DNA from: Candidatus Zixiibacteriota bacterium
Lineage (GTDB): Bacteria > Zixibacteria > MSB-5A5 > GN15 > FEB-12
Direction: 5' to 3'
Assembly (NCBI GenBank): GCA_019038695.1
Contig: JAHOYZ010000010.1
Span: 186,001-250,000 of the forward strand
Length of the DNA stretch: 64,000 bases
The position numbers and the translations under genes were made by a program. The notes beneath the pieces are model-generated. The model was not told the origin of the DNA. It made no database searches and saw only the letters and a list, made by a program, of their open reading frames with translations. Positions 54,244 through 61,954 of this stretch are shown piece by piece (position 1 is the first letter of the stretch; each line of letters starts with the position of its first letter).

Positions 54244-55263
54244 TTAGCTATCTTGAGTAGCCTTGTCCATCTCCTCTTCAAACTTGGCGGCAACTTTATC
54301 GAGTTCGCCAGCGAGATCATCAGGACTCAAGGCCGGTTTTCGATCAATGTCCACTGCGTTAGGTTCGACCGAATCAGATTGTCCATATTCCTCAGTCGGT
54401 ACTTTATCAGTGCTGGATTTGTCAGAGCTGTCATCGCCCTCGACCACAAAACCTTCCGGGATATCTGTGGACAGAGCGGTTGTCTCGACAAGTTCACCGA
54501 CTTTCGGAATTGCAGGCTCCGTCGATCTCGGCGGCTGAGTCTCATCATCACTTGATCGTGGTTGATCGGTTCGGTAGCTCTCGAGCGCAGCAGCCAACTC
54601 CGGATCGACTGGCTTGTCAGCATCTTCTGCTTGTTCGGGTTCTTCCTCATCGGTCGTTGAGGAAGCTGGATCTATCGTATCGTCGGCGTTTGCCTCTTCG
54701 GACCGGATCGGGTCTGGTGAAGGCGGTTCGTCGCTGATTATCTCCATCTTTTCTCGAGTGACATCAGATGATTCGGTAACTTCGACACGATCTTCCGGGT
54801 CCGAGACCTCGGATTCGTCACTGGACAATTCCTCAATCATCTCCAAATGAGACTGGATCAAATTCCGGAGCTTAGCCAGATAGGATTTCTTGGTCAACTG
54901 GAGCTGGTTTATCTGATCTTCGAAATGAGCCACTTTGCTGGCTCTCGAACCAATGATTTCGTCGGCCTCGGTCTTAGCTCTGGTGACAATCAGCTCGGCC
55001 TCTTTCTTGGCGTTATCGACTGTGAGGTCAGCGTTCCGACGAGCGTCGATAGCAGCACTCTTAATAGTGTCCTCAAACTGACGAAGCCCTGAGAGTTGTG
55101 TCTTGAGTGAGTCGATCTCCATGGACAGCTTCAGGTCCTGCTGTTTCATGCCCTCAAGAACAGTCGCCACATCCTCCAGGAAACTCCGTACATCTTCCTT
55201 GTCGAATCCACGCATCTGGGTATCAAACTCGTAGTTGCGTATATCATTTGGTGACAGATCCAT
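54244..55263 (-). CDS. DivIVA-domain protein
   Basis: A 339-residue coiled-coil protein. The N-terminus (PNDIRNYEFDTQMRGFDKEDVRSFL) is the DivIVA membrane-binding head, followed by a long coiled coil (about 30-150) with Ala/Arg/Glu heptads. Residues about 155-339 form a low-complexity acidic tail rich in Asp, Glu, Ser and Pro with no fold. DivIVA proteins sense curved membrane and organise poles, septum or cell-wall growth; the tail could be a binding platform. It stands alone with its own terminator, between purA-type metabolism and clpC. Canonical DivIVA organisms are Gram-positive, so its presence beside a Lol system is notable. Confidence 0.85.
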   Translation of the reverse strand: MDLSPNDIRNYEFDTQMRGFDKEDVRSFLEDVATVLEGMKQQDLKLSMEIDSLKTQLSGLRQFEDTIKSAAIDARRNADLTVDNAKKEAELIVTRAKTEADEIIGSRASKVAHFEDQINQLQLTKKSYLAKLRNLIQSHLEMIEELSSDESEVSDPEDRVEVTESSDVTREKMEIISDEPPSPDPIRSEEANADDTIDPASSTTDEEEPEQAEDADKPVDPELAAALESYRTDQPRSSDDETQPPRSTEPAIPKVGELVETTALSTDIPEGFVVEGDDSSDKSSTDKVPTEEYGQSDSVEPNAVDIDRKPALSPDDLAGELDKVAAKFEEEMDKATQDS

Positions 55264-55478
55264 ATTGGTATCTCTCGTTCTTAGGGTTTCTCATGCTCAT
55301 TGGCCGTGCTAACTCTACGAAGAGGCGGCACGGTTTAAGAGCAGTTTCATTTCGATACACTCCATTAATTATATCGGGACATTCTCCGGAATATTGAGCC
55401 CAATTGGAATGGTGTCGATTATTACCGTTCTTCCGTACTGGACAGCAAGGAATCAGGAGTTTAGACGGTTGTGCCATG

Positions 55479-55514
55479 AAAAAACGACCGAATCTCCTAG
55501 AGATACGGTCGTTT
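55479..55514 (-). terminator. Rho-independent terminator of the clpC operon
   Basis: AAACGACCG (55482-55490) pairs with CGGTCGTTT (55506-55514), with an inner ATCTC/GAGAT stem; the minus-strand transcript ends in TTTTTT. It lies 31 bases after the clpC stop. Confidence 0.9.
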
Positions 55515-55544
55515 GTATTTTCGACTGACTATCTATCAAAAATG

Positions 55545-58022
55545 TCAGCTATTCACTTCTTCCTCCGATGGTTCTTCCTTCGATTCCTCGGAGTCCTCAT
55601 CCTTGGCGTTGAAGGTGAACGTCAATTCGGTGTCGTTTGCACCGATGGTCAGCTCACAGTCACCGGCAAATTGACCCCGGAGAATCTCCTCGGCCAATGG
55701 ATCATCGAGATACCGACGCAGAGCACGGGCCAGCGGACGAGCACCAAACTCAGGCTCATAACCCTTTTCGGTCAGGAAGCCCCTGGCCTGCTCAGTAAGA
55801 TTGAAGCTGATACCGCGCTCCGCCAGTTCTTCGGCGGTATCGGCTATCATAATATCTATGATCTGAGCGATATGTTCGCGTTCGAGAGAATGGAAGATGA
55901 TGGTCTCATCAAGACGGTTGAGAAGTTCGGGACTGAAGGTCTTGCGCAGTTCTTCTTTGATCTTCGACGACATGCCGTTAAACGAGAGATCAGTTGCCGA
56001 AGCAGCAAAGCCGACCGTTTTGTCATCACGTAGTTGTCGGGTTCCTAGATTCGAAGTCATAATGACAACAGTATTTTTAAAGTCTATCTTCCGCCCGAAC
56101 GAGTCGGTCAGTTGACCATCGTCGAACAACTGGAGTAAGATATTGAAGACATCTGGATGAGCTTTCTCGATTTCATCCAACAGAACTACCGAATATGGTT
56201 TGCGCCGGACTTTCTCGGTAAGCTGCCCGCCTTCTTCGTAGCCGACATACCCCGGAGGTGCGCCGATCAGGCGAGAGACAGCGAACTTTTCCATGTACTC
56301 CGACATGTCAATGCGAATCAGGGAGTCAGTATCTTCGAACAGGAAGGCCGCCAACTGGCGCGCCAGTTCGGTTTTCCCAACGCCGGTAGGACCGAGAAAT
56401 ATGAAAGTGCCGATTGGACGTCGACGATCACCTAGGCCAGCTCTTGCCCGTCTGATGGCTTTGGCAATGGAAACGATTGCCTCATTCTGGCCGATGATTG
56501 TCTTCTGGATTTCTTCTTCCATCCGCAACAAGCGTTTGGACTCATTTTCTTCCAGACGGAACAAGGGAATACCGGTCATTTTGGCCAGCACAGTAGCGAC
56601 GTCATCAGTCGACAACGTGATCTTGTTGTTCTCGCGGGCTTCCTCCCACTCTTTCTGTAGCTTGGCCAGTTCGTCCTTTTTTACTTTGATTTCGTCACGG
56701 AGTTGCGCCGCTGTTTCAAAAGCCTGGCTTTTGACGGCATCCTCTTTAGTCTTCACCAAGTCGGCCAGATCGGTCTCAATCTCTGAGAACTTTGGTGGCC
56801 GGGTGAAGGTTGAAAGGTGAGCGCGCGAACCAGCTTCATCGATCAGATCAAAAGCTTTGTCGGGCTGGAACCGGCCGGAGACATAACGATTGGAGAGTTT
56901 GACGGCCGCCTCAATGGCCCCGTCGGAAATAATCAGTTGGTGATGTTCTTCGTACTTGGGCCGCAGACCTTTGAGAATAGCAATGGTGTCTTCTTCCGAT
57001 GGCGGATCAACCATCACGGTCTGAAAACGACGTTCCAGCGCTCCATCCTTCTCGATAAATTTGCGGTATTCATTCATAGTGGTGGCGCCGATACAACGTA
57101 GTTCGCCACGTGCCAGAGAAGGCTTGAAGATATTCGAAGCGTCGAGCGATCCTTCCGCTCCACCCGCTCCGACGATCGTATGGATCTCATCAATGAAGAT
57201 GACCACATCGGTAGCATTGATGATTTCGTTCAAAACTGCTTTAAGTCGCTCTTCAAACTGACCGCGATACTTTGTACCAGCCACCAGTGAAGCCATGTCG
57301 AGCGTGACCAGACGTTTATTCTCAAGTGTCTGCGGTACACGGTTCTCGACGATACGCTGGGCGAGTCCCTCGGCGATAGCTGTCTTGCCCACGCCTGGTT
57401 CTCCGATGAGGACCGGGTTGTTCTTTTTGCGACGTGACAGAACCTGGGATACACGCTCGATTTCGTCGGTGCGTCCTATGATCGGATCGAGCTTACCGCG
57501 CCGTGCCAGTTCGGTCAGGTCGCGTCCGAAATGATCGAGGGCGGGGGTTTTTGATTTCTTGCGCTTCTGCTTGAACGATGAAGGCTGCCCGTTCTGGATG
57601 TTCTTCAGTTCTTCGTAGGCTTCTTTGTAGTCAATATCATAAGTAGACAGCACTTGAGCGGCCACACCTTCTTCATCCTTGAGCAGGGCCAGAATAATAT
57701 GCTCGGTGTCGATATCCTTTGACTTCAAAGCCCGAGCTTCCTGCCCGGAGACCTCAAGAGTCTTTTTGGCACGAGCGGTCAGGGGTAACTGGCCCATAGT
57801 CATGGTTCCACCAGAAGGCTGCACAACTTCTTCGATCGACTGCCTGAGGTCATCCGATTCGAGACCAAGGTTGGTAATGATTTCCAGACCCCGTCCTTCG
57901 CCAAGACGGATAAGACCCAGCAGCAGATGTTCGGTACCAATATAGTCATGGCGCAGACGCGAGGCTTCGTCTCGGGCGAATTCAATGGCCTTACGCGCTC
58001 GCTCGGTAAACATTTCGTTCAT
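55545..58022 (-). CDS. clpC: ClpC AAA+ protease ATPase
   Basis: An 825-residue Hsp100 ATPase: N domain with two Clp-repeat halves (1-145), AAA-1 with Walker A GEPGVGKT near 208, UVR-containing middle domain (about 420-460), and AAA-2 with Walker A GPTGVGKT near 552 and GAPPGYVGY. The C-terminal tail is acidic. ClpC unfolds substrates for ClpP; in Bacillus it recognises phospho-arginine placed by McsB. AAGGA precedes the ATG. It is downstream of mcsA and mcsB on the minus strand, with a terminator after it. No clpP gene is in the window. Confidence 0.95.
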   Translation of the reverse strand: MNEMFTERARKAIEFARDEASRLRHDYIGTEHLLLGLIRLGEGRGLEIITNLGLESDDLRQSIEEVVQPSGGTMTMGQLPLTARAKKTLEVSGQEARALKSKDIDTEHIILALLKDEEGVAAQVLSTYDIDYKEAYEELKNIQNGQPSSFKQKRKKSKTPALDHFGRDLTELARRGKLDPIIGRTDEIERVSQVLSRRKKNNPVLIGEPGVGKTAIAEGLAQRIVENRVPQTLENKRLVTLDMASLVAGTKYRGQFEERLKAVLNEIINATDVVIFIDEIHTIVGAGGAEGSLDASNIFKPSLARGELRCIGATTMNEYRKFIEKDGALERRFQTVMVDPPSEEDTIAILKGLRPKYEEHHQLIISDGAIEAAVKLSNRYVSGRFQPDKAFDLIDEAGSRAHLSTFTRPPKFSEIETDLADLVKTKEDAVKSQAFETAAQLRDEIKVKKDELAKLQKEWEEARENNKITLSTDDVATVLAKMTGIPLFRLEENESKRLLRMEEEIQKTIIGQNEAIVSIAKAIRRARAGLGDRRRPIGTFIFLGPTGVGKTELARQLAAFLFEDTDSLIRIDMSEYMEKFAVSRLIGAPPGYVGYEEGGQLTEKVRRKPYSVVLLDEIEKAHPDVFNILLQLFDDGQLTDSFGRKIDFKNTVVIMTSNLGTRQLRDDKTVGFAASATDLSFNGMSSKIKEELRKTFSPELLNRLDETIIFHSLEREHIAQIIDIMIADTAEELAERGISFNLTEQARGFLTEKGYEPEFGARPLARALRRYLDDPLAEEILRGQFAGDCELTIGANDTELTFTFNAKDEDSEESKEEPSEEEVNS

Positions 58023-58085
58023 AGCCTGCTGTCCTTCCCGATTTCGTCCGTGTTATAAAGTCCGTGTTGCAACATCATATCGGCC

Positions 58086-59144
58086 TCAGTTGTTTCTCAG
58101 TTTCTCACGCACCATCTGGGCACGCACAAAATCCCGTCGATTGGGATCCATTTCCGAACCATAGAATTTCTGCAAATGGGCTGGCTGCGATAGCAGCAGA
58201 ATATCATTAATTAGGGCTACATCCAGAGAATCGATAATCTTCATGGCGTGACCGAGTCGTACCGCCGACAGCAGGTTCATCACCTCCTCAGAGGTGAGTA
58301 CCCTGGCAGTCTTGAGAATACCATAGGCGCGCCAGATCTTATCTTCGATCATATCCCCGGCTTCGTCAATCAAACGTTGCCGCGCTTCGGCTTCCTTGTC
58401 GATAATCTCGCGGGTGATTCTGGTGATGTGGTTCAGCACCTCTTCTTCGCTAATACCCAGCGTATTCTGATTGGAAACCTGGAACAGGTTTCCCAGCACA
58501 TCCGAACCTTCTCCGTAAAAACCTCGGACGATCAAACCGCTGCGAGTGATGTGCGAAATGACGAGGTCAATATCTTTGGTCAGAACCAGCCCTGGCAAAT
58601 GGATCAGAACCGAGGCTCTCATACCGGTACCGGCGTTGGTGGGACAGGCGGTCAGATAGCCGAAATCCGGATCGTAATCATACTCAAGATAGCGACCCAT
58701 TTCAGCATCATACTTTGTTACCAACTCATATGACCCGTTGGGGTCAAGGCCGGATGAGAGCGCCTGAACGCGCAGGTGGTCCTCTTCGTTGACCATGATT
58801 GAGACTCGTTGCTGAGGGCCGACATACAGAGCTTTGGACAACTCGCCGTTGAGAAAGGCAGGCGAGATAAGATGCCGTTCGACCAGGAAGTTGCGGTCCA
58901 GCTCAGAAATATCGGACGCTTTGAGATACTGGCCTTCCTGGAGAAGACTTGATCGTTCCACCGTCGAATCGACGTATCCAACAATCCGTTTCCTTGTCTC
59001 GGCATCAGCCGATGGGGGAAACTTACAGCCGGCGACATTGCGGGCCAGGCGCACCCGGGTAGAGAGTACTACAAGTGCATCTTCGCCCTGACCGGAAAGC
59101 CAAACGGCCGGTGATGTGGCCATTTCTTCGAACATCGTTCCCAA
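58086..59144 (-). CDS. mcsB: Protein-arginine kinase McsB
   Basis: A 352-residue guanidino-kinase-fold enzyme. LSTRVRLARNVAGCKFP, NEEDHLRVQ, and CPTNAGTGMRASVLIHLPGL match McsB, and the C-terminus has the NRRDFVRAQ region near the allosteric phospho-Arg pocket. McsB phosphorylates arginines to mark proteins for ClpCP. The TTG at 59144 has AGGGG 8 bases upstream; an ATG three codons later (59135) is an alternative. It lies 17 bases after mcsA and 63 bases before clpC. Confidence 0.93.
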   Translation of the reverse strand: MGTMFEEMATSPAVWLSGQGEDALVVLSTRVRLARNVAGCKFPPSADAETRKRIVGYVDSTVERSSLLQEGQYLKASDISELDRNFLVERHLISPAFLNGELSKALYVGPQQRVSIMVNEEDHLRVQALSSGLDPNGSYELVTKYDAEMGRYLEYDYDPDFGYLTACPTNAGTGMRASVLIHLPGLVLTKDIDLVISHITRSGLIVRGFYGEGSDVLGNLFQVSNQNTLGISEEEVLNHITRITREIIDKEAEARQRLIDEAGDMIEDKIWRAYGILKTARVLTSEEVMNLLSAVRLGHAMKIIDSLDVALINDILLLSQPAHLQKFYGSEMDPNRRDFVRAQMVREKLRNN

Positions 59145-59161
59145 CTTTCTTACCCCTATTA

Positions 59162-59692
59162 CTATTGATCGAGAGCCAAGCTCTCTCTCATTGCTTTCAG
59201 TTTGTCGCGAATCTCGGCCGCGCGCTCAAAATCTTCGCCTTCAATTGCTTTGATCAACTCCTCTTCAAGGCGTTCTTCTTCCCGAACCGGCAGTACCTGC
59301 GGAGTTTCCGGAGTAGATGTGTCGAGGATTACCGGACTACGACCGCGATGCAGCGAGGCACCGTGGATTTTACGCATGATTGGTTCCAACTGTGTGCGGA
59401 AGGCTTTGTAGCATTCACCACAGCCGAAACGACCCTGTCCGGTGAATTCCTGAAAGGTCAATTCGCAGTTGGGACAAGCGATCTGCTCAACCTGTTGCTT
59501 TTCGGCGCTGGGCATAGCCGATCCCAATCCGGATAGAAGCTCAGCCAATGGAAAGGGTACATTGTCCAATGGCGAATGAAATCCCCGCGAGGCAGCACAC
59601 TCTTTGCATAGGTTGAGCGTCGTTTTCTCGTTGTTAATGATCTGCGTCAGATGAACCTGAGCTTCCCGATTATTGCAATCCTGACATAACAT
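59162..59692 (-). CDS. mcsA: McsA activator of McsB
   Basis: A 176-residue protein with two CxxC-type zinc modules (CQDCNNREAQVHLTQI, LCKECA, and CPNCELTF with CGECYKAF) and a C-terminal UVR domain (about 140-172, EDFERAAEIRDKLKAM) of the type that contacts ClpC. McsA activates the arginine kinase McsB. The ATG has GGTAGA upstream and lies 9 bases after the lolD stop. There is no ctsR gene, unlike the classical Firmicutes order ctsR-mcsA-mcsB-clpC; here lolD stands in that place. Confidence 0.93.
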   Translation of the reverse strand: MLCQDCNNREAQVHLTQIINNEKTTLNLCKECAASRGFHSPLDNVPFPLAELLSGLGSAMPSAEKQQVEQIACPNCELTFQEFTGQGRFGCGECYKAFRTQLEPIMRKIHGASLHRGRSPVILDTSTPETPQVLPVREEERLEEELIKAIEGEDFERAAEIRDKLKAMRESLALDQ

Positions 59693-59701
59693 ATCTTCTA
59701 C

Positions 59702-60397
59702 CTAACTCGATTGGTGTTCACAAATACAGCCATCGATAATCTCAAGTTGACGATTGCACATTTGAGCCAGTTCCTGATTGTGAGTCGCGATCAGAAAAGT
59801 CGTGGCTCGGTCCCTGTTCAGCCTGAGGAGAAGATCGTGAAGTCGGCGTCCGGTTGAGGTATCCAGATTGCCCGATGGCTCATCAGCCAGGACAATCCGG
59901 GGCTCATTGGCCAAAGCACGGGCTACTGCAACGCGCTGTTGTTCACCACCCGACAACTGATTCGGGCGGTGATTCTTTCTATCACTTAAACCCACGAACT
60001 CCATTAGGAGTTCCCCCCTGTCCAGAGCTTCACGTCGCTTGCGACCGGCTATCAACAAGGGAATCATAACATTTTCCAAAGCGCTGAAGTCTTCCATAAG
60101 GTGGTGCATTTGGAACACGAAACCAATCTGTTGGTTTCGGAAGCTTGCCAACTCTTCCTCCGATTGTGGGCCAAGGCTGGTTCCGCCGATTCGCACTTCG
60201 CCGCTGGAAGGTCTGTCCAGGCCGCCCAACAAGTGTAGCAGAGTGGATTTGCCCACTCCCGATGCTCCGGTAACCGCCACCATCTCCCCTTTGTGCAGAT
60301 TCAAGGTTATTCCCTGTAACACCCGAACGGTTGCCTCTTGTGTACAAAATTCTCGGTAGATGTTGTCGGCCTCAAGAATCCAATTGTTGTCGTTCAT
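59702..60397 (-). CDS. lolD: Lipoprotein-export ABC transporter ATPase LolD
   Basis: A 231-residue ABC ATPase of the LolD/MacB group: Walker [11 protein letters not shown]-loop [18 protein letters not shown] (typical of LolD), signature LSGGEQQRV, and Walker [10 protein letters not shown] with NLD. It powers removal of lipoproteins from the inner membrane, handing them to LolA. It lies 96 bases after the LolC/E permease gene and 9 bases before mcsA, so it links the export and proteolysis genes in one unit. GAGATAGG precedes the ATG. Confidence 0.9.
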   Translation of the reverse strand: MNDNNWILEADNIYREFCTQEATVRVLQGITLNLHKGEMVAVTGASGVGKSTLLHLLGGLDRPSSGEVRIGGTSLGPQSEEELASFRNQQIGFVFQMHHLMEDFSALENVMIPLLIAGRKRREALDRGELLMEFVGLSDRKNHRPNQLSGGEQQRVAVARALANEPRIVLADEPSGNLDTSTGRRLHDLLLRLNRDRATTFLIATHNQELAQMCNRQLEIIDGCICEHQSS

Positions 60398-60493
60398 ATG
60401 CCTATCTCATCGTGCGTACACAATGCACGCCCGTATAATAACATTTTCGCCAGATTTCGAGAAACGTTTAGTCGTTATTAGAATATCAGTCAT

Positions 60494-61720
60494 TTAACGC
60501 CTCAAAACATCGATTACCGAAAGACGCGCCGCCTGATATGCTGGATATAACGCCGCGAGGAAGCAGATACCATAGGTGAGAGCACCAGCGATGAGAAAAT
60601 CGAGCGGGTGTATTTCGATAGGCAGATAGCTAATAAAATAGATATCTGGTGGCAATGAAATGATCTCATAGCGGTTTTGCAACAAAGCGGCAATAATAGC
60701 CAACCCCCAGCCAAGTACTACGCCATAGGTCGCAATTACTAATCCCTTGTATACAAATATTTTACGGATCGAACTTGGTGTCGAACCGATTGTTTTCAGA
60801 ATCCCAATTTCGGTTCGTTTTTCCATCGTCAACATGACCAGGGTGGAAATTATTGAGAAGGCGGCCACCAGCACAATCAGGATAAAGCCCAGAAACAGAA
60901 TCTTCTTCTCCAGGGCGATCCAGGTGAAAAGATTGCGATGCAGTTCATTCCAGGGCACTACGTCGTATCTGAAACCCAGAGCAGAGTCGATCATCGGGGC
61001 TAACCCTTCGGCTAGATAGACATCACTCAGCTTCAGATGGACCGTAGTAACGGCATCACCGGTGCGAAAAAGTTTCTGGGCGGAGGTCAGAGAAATATAC
61101 GCCATCTGAGCGTCGAACTCATACATGCCGGTTTCGAGCAGACCGGAAATATAGAACCGGGCTACCCGAGGGCGGGCACGACGATGGAGATCTTCTCCTC
61201 GTAGTGAGTACAGAGCCACCGAGGAACCTAGAAAAACGCCCAGCCGTTCGGCCAGGTTAGCACCAATAATCATGCCCGGAATGGAGTCACCATCTTCAAC
61301 AATGGGGCTGAAATCGTAATCACCGATGGTGACATTTTGGGCGACAGATGATGTTCGACGTTCCATTTCGGGATCGATGCCACGCAGAACTATGCCGTCT
61401 CCGGCTGAGGCCGATGCAATAGCCGCTTTATAATAAATAAACGGCGAAGCTGCCACCACCCCGTCAATGTTCTCCAGAGTATCAATCAGCTCACCGTAAT
61501 TATCGATGAACGGTTCCCCCAGAGGGAAAACAGAGATGTGGGAAGTGGTACCCAGTAAACGGGAACGAATCTCAGATTCGAAACCGTTGTGCATCGACAT
61601 CACAAAACAGACCACTGCGACCCCCAGCATTACACCAAGAATGGTGATCCAGGTTGACACCGAGACAAAGTACCGGCCGGAATGTAAATAACGACGAGCA
61701 ATGAATGTTTCGTACCGCAT
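60494..61720 (-). CDS. LolC/LolE family lipoprotein-releasing permease
   Basis: About 408 residues from ATG 61720. One N-terminal membrane helix (about 25-45), a long periplasmic domain (50-265) and three C-terminal helices (about 270-295, 315-340, 375-400) follow the LolC/E/MacB topology. FIARRYLHSGR near the start and TEIGILKTIGSTPSSIRKIF in the loop are family signatures. With LolD it forms the lipoprotein release complex; a single permease gene suggests a LolF-type homodimer or a second copy elsewhere. A TTG at 61753 could extend it by 11 codons. Start site poorly marked. Confidence 0.87.
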   Translation of the reverse strand: MRYETFIARRYLHSGRYFVSVSTWITILGVMLGVAVVCFVMSMHNGFESEIRSRLLGTTSHISVFPLGEPFIDNYGELIDTLENIDGVVAASPFIYYKAAIASASAGDGIVLRGIDPEMERRTSSVAQNVTIGDYDFSPIVEDGDSIPGMIIGANLAERLGVFLGSSVALYSLRGEDLHRRARPRVARFYISGLLETGMYEFDAQMAYISLTSAQKLFRTGDAVTTVHLKLSDVYLAEGLAPMIDSALGFRYDVVPWNELHRNLFTWIALEKKILFLGFILIVLVAAFSIISTLVMLTMEKRTEIGILKTIGSTPSSIRKIFVYKGLVIATYGVVLGWGLAIIAALLQNRYEIISLPPDIYFISYLPIEIHPLDFLIAGALTYGICFLAALYPAYQAARLSVIDVLRR

Positions 61721-61885
61721 GCTGCCATGAGTATACGGAGATATTGTACACAATCACAACCACTTTCCGCTCACCAGCAATCACCACACCCGTTGAAATG
61801 GCGAGACACTCCAAATGGAGCCGGGTTTAGCCTGTCTATGTGGGGTCAAGGCCAGCACGAATCATCAAGAGGGCGACGTTGTGGT

Positions 61886-61927
61886 AATGAAAACGAATGG
61901 CCACCCGTCGATACCGAGGGTGGCCAT
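61886..61927 (-). terminator. Rho-independent terminator
   Basis: ATGGCCACCC (61897-61906) pairs with GGGTGGCCAT (61918-61927); on the minus strand it is followed by a T-rich stretch (TCGTTTTCATT). It lies 28 bases past the stop of the dockerin protein gene. Confidence 0.85.
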
Positions 61928-61954
61928 CCGAATCTGTCATCGTGCTAGTACGAG

